From Trichuris trichiura (Eukaryota > Nematoda > Enoplea > Trichinellida > Trichuridae), in NCBI GenBank assembly GCA_037903355.1, contig JBAJFE010000055.1, positions 1 to 64,000 of the forward strand: a DNA stretch of 64,000 nucleotides, read 5' to 3'. Below, piece by piece: positions 48,060-57,023 of the stretch; within the stretch, counting starts at the first letter, position 1, and every line of letters starts with the position of its first letter. A program made the position numbers and the translations under genes. The notes below the pieces were generated by a model, which was given only the letters and a program-made list of their open reading frames with translations, ran no database searches and was not told where the DNA came from.

Positions 48060-49544
48060 ATGATTCTTTACGGCGTACTTTTCCTGGTCAGCCTTGCAGC
48101 AGCAGGCGAACACAAATGGGACCATCATGACGCACATAAGGACTGCGGAGTGAAAGGAGTTGGACCCGGCTATGAAAAGAGCCATCTCGATTACGCAGGC
48201 CACTTCAAAGGAGGCGCCCGCAAATTCCTGCCCATCTACAAGAAAGTACATGGCGAAGAGAAAGAAGTCGTTGTAAAAGGAGGTTGTGGAGCCCACGATC
48301 ACCCTGAACATGAGCATCATGAAAAAGAAGAAAGACATAAAAGAGGAGTTGTTGAACATCACGATGACCATCACGACTGTAAATGGAAGGGAGTTGGACC
48401 CGGCTATGAAAAAAGCCATTTGGATTACGCAGGCCATTTCAAAGGAGGCGCTCGCAAATTCCTGCCTATCTACAAGAAAGTACATGGCGAAGAGAAAGAA
48501 GTCGTTGTAAAAGGAGGTTGTGGAGCCCATGATCACCCTGAACATGAGCATCATGAAAAAGAAGAAAGACATAAAAGAGGAGTTGTTGAACATCACGATG
48601 ACCACCACGACTGTAAATGGAAGGGAGTTGGACCCGGCTATGAAAAAAGCCATTTGGATTACGCAGGCAAGTTCAAAGGTGGAGCCCGCAAATTCCTGCC
48701 TATTTACAAGAAGGCACATAGTGAAGAGAAAGAAGTTGTTGTAAAAGGAGGTTGTGGAGCCCATGATCACCCAGAACATGAGCACCATGAAAAGCAAGAA
48801 AGACATAAAAGAGGAGTTGTTGAACATCACGATGACCACCACGACTGTAAATGGAAGGGAGTTGGACCCGGCTATGAAAAGAGCCATTTGGATTACGCAG
48901 GCAAGTTCAAAGGAGGCGCTCGCAAATTCCTGCCCATTTACAAGAAGGTACATGGCGAAGAGAAAGAAGTTGTTGTAAAAGGAGGTTGTGGAGCCCATGA
49001 TCACAAAGAACCTGAGCATCATGAAAAAGAAGAAAGACATAAAAGAGGAGCTGTTGGAGGTCATGTTGACCACAACGACTGTAAAGTGAAGGGAGTTGGA
49101 CCCGGCTATGAAAAAAGCCATCTGGATTACGCAGGCAAGTTCAAAGGAGGCGCTCGCAAATTCCTGCCTATTTATCAGAAAGAAGTATCCGAGGAAAGAG
49201 AAGTCGTTGTAAAAGGAGGTTGTGGAGCCCATGATCACAAAGAACCTGAGCATCATGAAAAAGAAGAAAGACACAAAAGAGGAATTGTTGTAAGTCACGA
49301 TGACCACCACGACTGCAAATGCAAAGGAGTTGGACCCGGCTATGAAAAAAGCCATCTGGATTACGCAGGCCATTTCAAAGGAGGCGCTCGCAAATTCCTG
49401 CCTATCTACAAGAAAGTACATGGCGAAGAGAAAGAAGTTCTTGTGAAAGGAGGTTGCGGTGCACATGAGCACAAACCGTGGCATCATCATGTTCATCATG
49501 CTCCCCATTACGAGTGGGAAGAAAAGCACGAAGAACGCCATTGA
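48060..49544 (+). CDS. Secreted His-rich tandem-repeat polyprotein
   Basis: Single-exon gene for 494 aa, family not recognised. A signal peptide (MILYGVLFLVSLAAAG) is followed by six repeats of 78 residues, nearly identical. Each repeat contains KGVGPGYEKSHLDYAG, FKGGARKFLPIYKK, EEKEVVVKGGCGAHDH and a His/Glu-rich linker ending EERHKRG. RHKR fits a furin-type cleavage site and occurs between every pair of units (five times), so the product is probably a polyprotein cut into peptides of about 78 residues. Each full unit has two cysteines and many histidines, which suggests a disulfide and possible metal or haem binding. The last unit ends in a His-rich tail (HHHVHHAPH). A TATA box lies upstream. 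Organisation resembles nematode polyprotein antigens only in layout. Biological role unknown. Confidence 0.88.
   Translation: MILYGVLFLVSLAAAGEHKWDHHDAHKDCGVKGVGPGYEKSHLDYAGHFKGGARKFLPIYKKVHGEEKEVVVKGGCGAHDHPEHEHHEKEERHKRGVVEHHDDHHDCKWKGVGPGYEKSHLDYAGHFKGGARKFLPIYKKVHGEEKEVVVKGGCGAHDHPEHEHHEKEERHKRGVVEHHDDHHDCKWKGVGPGYEKSHLDYAGKFKGGARKFLPIYKKAHSEEKEVVVKGGCGAHDHPEHEHHEKQERHKRGVVEHHDDHHDCKWKGVGPGYEKSHLDYAGKFKGGARKFLPIYKKVHGEEKEVVVKGGCGAHDHKEPEHHEKEERHKRGAVGGHVDHNDCKVKGVGPGYEKSHLDYAGKFKGGARKFLPIYQKEVSEEREVVVKGGCGAHDHKEPEHHEKEERHKRGIVVSHDDHHDCKCKGVGPGYEKSHLDYAGHFKGGARKFLPIYKKVHGEEKEVLVKGGCGAHEHKPWHHHVHHAPHYEWEEKHEERH
48156..49460 (+). repeat. Six tandem 234-bp coding repeats
   Basis: GGAGTTGGACCCGGCTATGA recurs at 48156, 48390, 48624, 48858, 49092 and 49326, exactly 234 bp apart. 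Neighbouring copies differ at few positions, including silent ones, which suggests recent duplication or gene conversion. Because stops are absent on both strands, the same segment also gives a long antisense ORF. Confidence 0.95.
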
Positions 49545-51091
49545 TTACGTATGTACCCTTTCCTATAAGTCGTTACGTCTAAGTTGCTCAGTAGAATTAA
49601 AGCAACATAGCTTCCCGAATTGCCGTTTGTAACCAGCATCTTGTTGCACGCGTCTGCAGAGCATTTCCGTCTCAATTTCATCCATTAAGTCCTACGCTAA
49701 AAATTTCAAACAGTGATCCCATATTCAGCTTAAATTTCAACATGTATTACAAAACCCAACGTATAAGAAGTAACAGAAAGTTTTGCAGTTAAGATACAAT
49801 TATCGCCAGTTAAAGCCTACCTGCTGGAAAACACCTCTTTAGGTGAAGAAAAAGTTCAAACAGAAGTCTAATAAATTACGAGTAACATTTTTCTGTTATA
49901 ATACATATTTTTAAATATTTAAAAAAGATCAAAGGCAGCGCAGTTAAAATTTAGTCACTTTTCGTAGCTTTCTGTATTGGCTACCGAATAATCCGAACGA
50001 AATAAAGCGTGCGGTAAGTGGAATAATTAGTGGCAGCTTGATCATACATTGATCGCAGTTCTGTAACTGAAGACAACACTGCTAATAAATTTTGAAGTAA
50101 ACCGCCCACTTAGAAGTATAATTGATTATCGGCTGTACAGCAAAAAACGTTAGGGTGTTGGGACATCGGAAAAATGAGCATACAGAATTTTCAAGTGAAA
50201 AATCACAGAGATTAATTCTGACGAAGAAGCGCATTAAGAACTGCCAAGTACGTAATAGGATAAATAGATGCTGCTGCGCGAATCTGGCCAGAACTGATTT
50301 GTCTTGTCTTGCCATTGAGCACAATGATTATTTGAAAAAGCACCCCTGTTTTGCTTGGCACACATTTTATTTTTCCCGCTCGTCAACATGCACCCTAGGC
50401 AAACTATCGAAAGCAAAAAGTCAGTCTACAATGTTATCTACAATATGTTATACATAGTTGGACCATATTGCACTTTTATCAACTGGCAAACCCACCACCA
50501 GCACCACCACCATATTAACCGTAATGATCAGCGTATTGGCATAGCATTTTCTTTGCGTGTATTCGCTACAGAAACAGTTGAATGGAACCATTTTACATTG
50601 GTAAGCTCTAGCGCGCTATTGGGAACACAGTTTGTAAGAAAAGAAGCTTCGTTTACTTACTGTAGATAGCACTTACCTTTCGCGGCACATTTCCTTGAAG
50701 CAGGTTCAACGGGCAACGTATCGGAAAAGCTTGAATCAATTTTCCCCCCACTGATGCTAGCCTAATTTCAGTTTCATGTTAACATACGGCATAATTTTTG
50801 GAAGCATAAAATCAGCTGACGCTGTTCAACTACCGAAATGGATAAAAAATAAACAGGTACATTGCAAAATGCAAAAATGGAAGCTAGACGAAACGTCGTA
50901 TATACTTAAACTTCGTAGTCTGTGCTAGCAGAAAAACAAAGTGGCGGCATTTGCTCGCCGAAGAATAGAAGCTTTTGTTGGGCGCGCACGAACGAAACTT
51001 TGTTAGACAAAAAATGAAAGAGACGTTTGGAGAACTTAAAGTTCAGCGAAGTTGACGTATTTTGCATAAATTAAAACAATTATTACTAATA
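49545..51091. other. Noncoding stretch, 1.5 kb
   Basis: The 3' flank of the repeat-protein gene, then AT-rich DNA leading to the missing 3' end of the SLC35E1 gene. No gene was recognised. The left 15-bp target duplication of the next insertion lies at 51077-51091. Confidence 0.45.
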
Positions 51092-51303
51092 CGTGGTCTT
51101 GGTACGAAACCATATATTTTCATAATGAAAAAACTTTATTACGGAACGGTTCCCGTTTATGTATATAGAAAAGAGACTCCGGAGCTTTCGGGTCATTCGA
51201 GACCCGTCATCAGACCGCTGATGACGGGTCTCGAATGACCCGAAAGCTCTGGAGTCTCTTTTCTATATACATAAACGGGAACCGTTCCGTAATAAAGTTT
51301 TTT
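51092..51303 (-). mobile_element. 212-bp Penelope-type hairpin insertion
   Basis: Flanked by a perfect 15-bp target duplication, caattattactaata, at 51077-51091 and 51304-51318. The body is a near-perfect inverted repeat centred near 51215 and containing ttattacggaacggttcccg on the left and cgggaaccgttccgtaataa on the right. A tail (tggtacgaaaccatatattt side) matches the reverse complement of the PLE2 3' tail. It is therefore a PLE end unit lacking coding sequence, inserted in the same sense as the host SLC35E1 gene, about 125 bp beyond its last recognised exon. Two hammerhead-like cores sit head to head at its centre. Confidence 0.88.
51186..51245. ncRNA. Pair of head-to-head hammerhead-like cores
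   Basis: Plus strand: CTGATGA at 51218-51224, stem GGGTC/GACCC, then GAAA at 51242-51245. Minus strand: the mirror copy, CTGATGA at 51213-51207 and GAAA at 51189-51186. After GAAA comes GCTCYGGAGTC, a short palindromic stem III followed by a TC that fits the UH cleavage site. Stem I is only about 3 bp. Activity not tested. Confidence 0.45.
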
Positions 51304-51428
51304 CAATTATTACTAATATAAATAATAAAGGCGCTACGCAAGTTACAGTAAACCGCCAACGCAAATTGATTGTGAAGTTCAAGGAGAGTTATAAATTTAA
51401 AAGGCAGAAAAAGAAAGGATGTACTCAC

Positions 51429-52837
51429 CTGAGTGTAACCTAACACTCCAAATGCGGCGGTCAACATGCCACAGATATTAATGAAAGATACTGGATTCTT
51501 CAGCGTCAGAAGCGAAATGCTAATTACGGTAATACGCTTTGTTACATTGGCAACGGCGTAGCTAAGCACGGAAAGACGATTGATCAAAGAGAAGGTGCAA
51601 ACATTTTGGGCAAAATTCAAAAGGCCCGACAGCACAAGGCCACAAATTAGGAACACCCAAGAAATTTTAAGTTCAACCTTAAAAAAAATTAGAAAATATT
51701 ACAACCATTCAATATATGTTCGCCGGCGGATGTGTACGTACCTTGTTGAAGTTTACAACGTCGTGAAAAATCCAAAGCGGAAATATTAAAAAGCAGGTTG
51801 TCTGCGCGATGCGACCCAGCAAATGAACATGATGCAGACCGGTATCGTGCATTACCTGCGCAAATGCATACGGCTATTCAACGGAGAAAACGACGTTGGG
51901 GCATTACGTACTTTTTTAACGTAGCTATTAAGCAATGCGTAGCTAAAAGTTGAACACAAGGCGCTAATGAGGCCTACGAAATTAAATGACATTTCGCTGC
52001 ACGATGCGATGATCACACCCGTAACGATTGGCGCAAGCGACAAGTAAACCTGAAAAAAGTTTACTCAATGCAAAAGAGCCAATCCGAGCACCGAAAGTCT
52101 ACTTACCGTGTTCGTTTGCTTTTCGCCTACAATCAATCGGGCACAAAGCACGGAGAACAACGGCATCATCGCTTTTACTACAAAAAAAATGCAATTAACG
52201 CCAAGCAGCGAGGAAAGAAAGGAATAATGAAATACGTATGACAAAAGACAATGTTTGGTTAAGCTAACCTGAACATAACTTTTAAAATCTCAAGACTCAA
52301 AGCTCGTATTGACGGACTTTAAACGCCTGAACAGTTGCGCAATCGAACATACGTCTTCGATGGGCTATTTAACACATTGCTAAATTGTAGGTTAACTTAA
52401 ATTCAAGAGACAAAGTGTTTTGAAGTGATTCGTACAACAGCGTAGTTAGTAAGGTTGTACACGTGAAAAATGCGTCCAAAAAAATAAGCGACCATTCGCG
52501 GCTTACCGGTGTGAGCGTAGGAGACGGGAACTTTGTACAGGCTAAAGAAAGACATCGAGACGGCGACCAACTTGCCCAGCGCCAAAGGGACTATCATTGT
52601 GAGAAATTTTCGGAACGGAAGCGCAGTTTGATGCTTTCGGTCGGCGGAGGCGACGCTTCTTGCAAGAGGAATGGACGAAATGGACGTGGTCAGAATGCTG
52701 GACGTGGCTAGCGTTAGCGGAAAAGGAAACTCTTGCAAAATCAGCTTGTTAAGCACATTGCCGCTAGCGCTCAGCAAATACCACAACAGGCACAAAAGAA
52801 CGATGCCAGCGTTGTAGCGAAATCCCTTAGCCGGCAT
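51429..52837 (-). CDS. SLC35E1: SLC35E1-like triose-phosphate/nucleotide-sugar transporter family
   Basis: Multi-pass membrane transporter of the TPT/SLC35E family, probably Golgi or ER. Substrate unproven. Five exons: 52837-52507, 52177-52107, 52049-51912, 51855-51742 and 51677-51429 (301 codons, in frame). The start reads [26 protein letters not shown] sequence. Later landmarks are [57 protein letters not shown] and [15 protein letters not shown]. These match SLC35E1 through the last TM segment. A donor GTGAGT follows GVLGYTQ, so a short cytosolic C-terminal exon must lie downstream, but I could not identify it. The 5' end is head to head with DNAJC16, 25 bp apart. Confidence 0.88.
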
Positions 52838-52862
52838 CCGACCCGCGGCTTGTTGTGACAGT
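52838..52862. promoter_or_regulatory. 25-bp gap between divergent start codons
   Basis: Only 25 GC-rich bases (CGACCCGCGGC...) separate the SLC35E1 and DNAJC16 ATGs, implying overlapping 5' UTRs and a shared bidirectional promoter. If DNAJC16 starts at its second Met (52929), the gap becomes about 90 bp. Confidence 0.5.
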
Positions 52863-55439
52863 ATGTTAAAAGATGCTAATGTTCCAAGGTTTACTGTAGG
52901 TACGCTTCCGTCGGCGCTTTTCGTCTTGATGGGTCCTTTGGCGGCGTTGTCCTTTCTGCTTGCCGTTTCGGTGGCCCTGAAAGACCCGTACGAAACATTA
53001 GAAATCCAAAGAGGTGCCAGTCCGGACGCGATTAAGCGCGCCTACAAGCGTTTGGCCAAAATTTGGCACCCGGACAAGAACGCCGATCCGGAGGCGAATC
53101 GGCGCTTCATCGACATCAACGAGGCCTACCAGTACTTGACCAATCCAAACCGCCACCATGCCGAGCAGTTCGGCTTTCGCGGCAAAGCGCATACGTTCGC
53201 CGATTTTGGCCACTTTGGCTATCAGTTCGCCGCGCCTTTCCAGTCGTTCACGAAGCACAATGTCGATTTTAGGCGAGCGCTCAATTTTTTTGCCTAACCA
53301 GTCGCGATTGTTATTAAGAGTTCTTCTCAGATCCTACCAAGAGCATGTGCTGAAAATTTCCCGCTCGCGACCTTACGTCATTTTCTTCTACTCGGGCCTC
53401 TGCATCGCCTGCATCGGCATGGAGCCGGTTTGGGAAGAAGTTGTCAACGTTCTAACCAACAGCGGTAAGCTACAAGCTTCACGCGCCTTTCGTTCGCTCT
53501 ATCCGCCTGCCGTTTTACAACCTCATTAGCCGCTAGACGACTAGGAGACTTGACGCTTTAAAGTTGTTAATCAAGCCCACTTGTAAATAATTATTGCTTT
53601 AATGCGCCTCTCTTTGGCTTTAGAAAGAGAGGGCGGCTTAAAATATTAAAGTGTGCTCAAGTTCTTTAAGAAATCATGCTTTCCAGCCGTATTATATTAT
53701 CCATTCCGTTGAATTCCAGCTAAACATAGCTTCCCGCGTTTGTTTTTTATTCCTTAGCTAGTATCAATTGCGTGATGTCATAACCAATTTGAAAATGCCG
53801 CATATACGCGATGGTTGCTCGTTTTTTTTTGTTCAGGCGTTTCCGTTGGGACAGTGAATGCAATGTTCGAAGGGAAACTAGCCGGCGAGCTTCGCGTAAC
53901 GTCCGTACCGTCGGTGGTTATCCTTTTCAACGGCGACGTTCATCGATGCCCAATATCTGTGCGCGCTCAAGATTACGTCGATTGCGTTCGTCGCATTTTC
54001 CCGTCCGAATTAATTTTGCATCTGAAAGGTTACGACGACTTTGTCGCCTTTCATCTTAATTCCGTCAGTCACAATAAGGTGTCGGTAGTATTTTTCGGCA
54101 CCGACAGCGAGCCTGCTTTGTTGGCTTTGGTAACGGCTAGTCAATTCTTCGACTTTTGTCATTTCGGGTACGTACAATGGAGCCAACCGTCAACTCGTTT
54201 TGGCAGCATACCAATAAGGCTTTCGGAAGCTGGCAACGTTATGATATTTAAAGAATCAAGCGAATGGCCAGTGGTCAATCAACCGCTGAGTCGCACAACG
54301 GTGGCCAAGTTGATTAAGGAAAATAAGCTTTTGTCGTTTCCTCGTCTGTCCTCGCAGCTCCATTTCGATACCATATGCGGCTATGGAACCGAAGCGCCCT
54401 CTATGCAAAAATTATGCGTACTCCTTCTTGCCAGCCGGCAGCCGTCGGATAAATTTCAAATCGACGCCTACTTAAGACATTTGAGTTTATTGTCTCCAAA
54501 AGCGGCTTTGGTTTCCCACTGCTACGTATACTCGGAAACGCAGGGTTCCTTTCTAAGGTCTTTCATGACAGCCGCGGACGAGAAAAAGATGCTTTCCGGT
54601 CGCGACTTCAAAACTGTTGTGCTATTGAAGCGTCAAGGGAAAAGTAAAGCGCAGTTTCGAATTCTTCTGGACGCATGGAATGCACGTGACGATCACGTGA
54701 ACCAGTCTGTCCATCAGCTGACCCATGAAATGGACATGGCCAGCCGGCAGAGTTACCGATTAGATCGTTGGGCAAAGTTGGCCGAATTGCGCGACGAAAA
54801 TGGTCCCGGTGTCTATCATAGGTTGGCCAAGAATTTGGTCAAAGGGGTTCGCCAATTTTTCAGGGGCATTTCCAAAGAGGAGGCGCTTCCCGTGGTCTCC
54901 GTCGTAGCTACGTTCGTGGTCATATTCCTCTTCGGGGGTTTGCTTCATTACGCGGCGTAAGTTCCACGTAGATCGCACGCACTTTCGCAACGCGCGGTTT
55001 TTTTCATTTTTAAGCAATGCCGAAGAGCAGTCGCAGAGCCGTCTGTCGCCGTCAAGTCGAAGCTCATTGGCCATGGATAAACCGGCCGTTTTGTCTCGGT
55101 TGATTCGGGAACTTCGAGCGGAAACCTACTTTGGTATGGTTCGCCTGCTCAAGCCGGGATGCAGAACGTTGGTTGTTCTCTGCGACGCGAATAGCAAAGA
55201 TACTTTGGTGTCTCAATTTGGCGACATGATATGGCCGTGGAGGCGGTAAGCAACCGCGTTTTCCTACTTGTTTCAAAGTTGAGATTTATTCAAATTTCAA
55301 ACCGACAATTCCCAACCTTATCCTGCTAATCCTTTTATGGTATTGCGCATTCTTCAATATTTCCATTCTTAACATGAAAAATATTTCATTCTTCGCGACA
55401 GTATTCACCCACACATTCGTAATGCTACATCAGTTTGGA

Positions 55440-55526
<87 letters not shown>

Positions 55527-56814
55527 CATAATCATAATCATAATCATAATCATAATGAAAAAACTTTATTACGGAATAATTCCCGTTTATTTATTAATTC
55601 CCGAATATTTAATAAACGGGAATTATTCCGTAATAAAGTTTTTGCATTATGAAAACATACGGTCCCGTACGAAGAAACCACATTTTCAAAAATAATAATA
55701 ATAATAATAATCGCTTGTATTTTCCGACATTTACTGTCGCGTGGCGATTATCTGTTCAAACTGGCGCTCCTCGACAGCGCTACAGTATAACGGTAATAAG
55801 GTTCGATCAATAATAGAAATAGTAATAGTAGTAATTATTATTATTAACCCCCTTACCGAATAAACATTTTCTCCCTTACACTGCTGACGATGGAACAAGA
55901 ACAGTTCCGAAACGTACGGTATAGAACTTGTTCTGTATTATCTCTAACAACTTGCTGAAAATTCCAGCGTGCACGGTAATGAGCCCCGTTCTTCGAAAAA
56001 ACTTTTATTAATAACCAGAGCTTTCGGGCATAGTCTTTGCCTGTCTTCAGTGGTAAAAAACTAGTCCACCATTACCGTGCGCGCTGGATTTTTTAAAAAT
56101 GGCGGATACTATCCTTTATTTCTTATTTAAATTTATCCGCTAGAGGGCGTCCCTTTGCCATAGTGAGCGCGGTCGTTCGTATTGTCATTATTTTTGCCTG
56201 CTTGGCATTTTATTTACTGTCGCGTAGCGATTATCTGTTCAAATTAGCGCCCCTCCACGACGCTACAGTATAACGATAATAAGGTTCAAAGTGTTCAGTT
56301 GTCGAATGAACTTCGCGGACGCGTTCGTTCGCATTTTTGTCCGTGCTCGTTCGTAGGGTTGTATTGTCACTTTAGGAATAAGACGCTCATGTTTGGCTAC
56401 TTAATGGTGGAAAGAAATATCGACTGGTTCAGACAACTGTTGGAGCTGACGGTAGCGGACACTAGTCTTGCAAATATAAACGCAAGAAACGTGGTCGGCA
56501 CGGTGCTGGCGCTGAACGGCTTTCGTCAATACTACTGTATATACCATCCGAAGTATCGTTCCAGCTTGAAAGGCTACAGGCAGTCGAAAAACCGCGACAA
56601 GCAAACGCGCTATTTTCGCTCAATGGGTATTGGCAGCGACGAGACGGATACAAGCGAGGAAGAACGTCTTGAAGAGAGGCATTTGGACGAGGTGCAAAAG
56701 AAGAAGTCATTCAAAGTGGAGGAACTGCTTGAAGGACTACCAAATTGGTTGGACAGACTGTTCGATGGCAACGTGAAGCGATTTCACATTTCCGAATGGC
56801 CACCAGTCAAATGA
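52863..56814 (+). CDS. DNAJC16: DNAJC16-like ER J-protein with thioredoxin-like domain
   Basis: Membrane-bound Hsp40 co-chaperone. Exons: 52863 to about 53242, 53331-53464, 53837-54956, 55015-55245 and 56376-56814 (767 aa with these choices, close to 782 in human). After a signal/anchor segment (LAALSFLLAVSVALKDPYE) comes a J domain with the Hsp70-contact motif HPD (IWHPDKNADPEAN). A thioredoxin-like region follows: RPYVIFFYSGLCIACIGMEPVWEE, where CxxC is LCIACI. A TM helix (SVVATFVVIFLFGGLLHYAA) and the C-terminal DNAJC16 domain follow, with VVGTVLALNGFRQYYCI, LDRLFDGNVKRFHISEWPP. The exon 1 donor is unsure: 53225 or 53243 both keep frame and neither is a strong consensus. The last intron (1.13 kb) is packed with microsatellite and Penelope-type hairpins. 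Confidence 0.9.
55438..55556. repeat. (AAT)n then (CATAAT)n microsatellite
   Basis: About 29 AAT units followed by five ATC/ATA-type units, directly next to a Penelope-type hairpin in the last DNAJC16 intron. Confidence 0.9.
55557..55690 (+). mobile_element. 134-bp Penelope-type hairpin unit
   Basis: Inverted repeat ctttattacggaataattcc / ggaattattccgtaataaag around ATT-rich sequence, then the tail attatgaaaacatacggtcc...ccacattttcaa. The tail matches the 3' end of PLE2 (60983-61026). It is inserted into an AAT array, with AAT units resuming on the right. There is no hammerhead core in this copy. Confidence 0.8.
55727..55806 (+). repeat. Direct repeat, copy 1
   Basis: About 75-80 bp starting tttactgtcgcgtggcgatt and ending tacagtataacggtaataag, repeated at 56212-56291 with about six differences. 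Both copies lie in the last DNAJC16 intron. Confidence 0.85.
55884..55912 (+). ncRNA. Hammerhead-like ribozyme core
   Basis: CTGACGA, stem GGAAC/GTTCC, GAAA, then CGTACGGTA. A short palindrome and a UA fit stem III and the UH cleavage site. It sits in Penelope-type 3' sequence resembling PLE1 (cttacactgctgacgatgga). The distal stem I is not evident. Confidence 0.4.
55957..56096 (-). mobile_element. 140-bp Penelope-related insert with terminal inverted repeats
   Basis: The ends aaaattccagcgtgcacggt and accgtgcgcgctggatttt are inverted copies. The minus strand of the interior reads CTGAAGA (56050-56044), stem GGCA/TGCC, then CCCGAAAGCTCTGG and ttattaataaaagttttttc. That is the same order of motifs as the PLE hammerhead and end region, so it is probably another PLE end. 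Confidence 0.55.
56212..56291 (+). repeat. Direct repeat, copy 2
   Basis: Second copy of the 55727-55806 repeat. The 405 bp between the two copies holds the two hammerhead-like Penelope fragments, so the pair may flank an old insertion or a tandem duplication. Confidence 0.85.
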
Positions 56815-57023
56815 CAGCGCGTAGCAACTAACGTCGCGTTGTTTTCCGCCTACGTTTCTTAACTGTCCGACGACAAAGTCGACTAGTGCCGTCCATTGTG
56901 TTACAGTATGTATGACTTGCTAATCGACTTGACGTTGTGCCCATTCCGGTAGTGCTGCTCCTCCCCCTTTTGATCATTTTTATTGTTAGATAGAAGCTAA
57001 CACTAACTAATATTCTGTACTTT

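Noticed and set aside
48286..48978. Three overlapping 74-codon plus-strand ORFs in another frame
   Set aside because: Frame-shifted shadows recurring every 234 bp with the coding repeat.
48030..49541. 503-codon minus-strand ORF opposite the repeat protein
   Set aside because: It is the antisense of the six repeats and is long only because the repeated codons lack stops on both strands. The plus strand has a TATA box, signal peptide and processing sites. The minus translation is low-complexity Phe/Met/Ser.
55435..55695. Poly-Asn and poly-Ile ORFs across the AAT arrays (also at 60963 and 60792)
   Set aside because: Pure translations of microsatellites.
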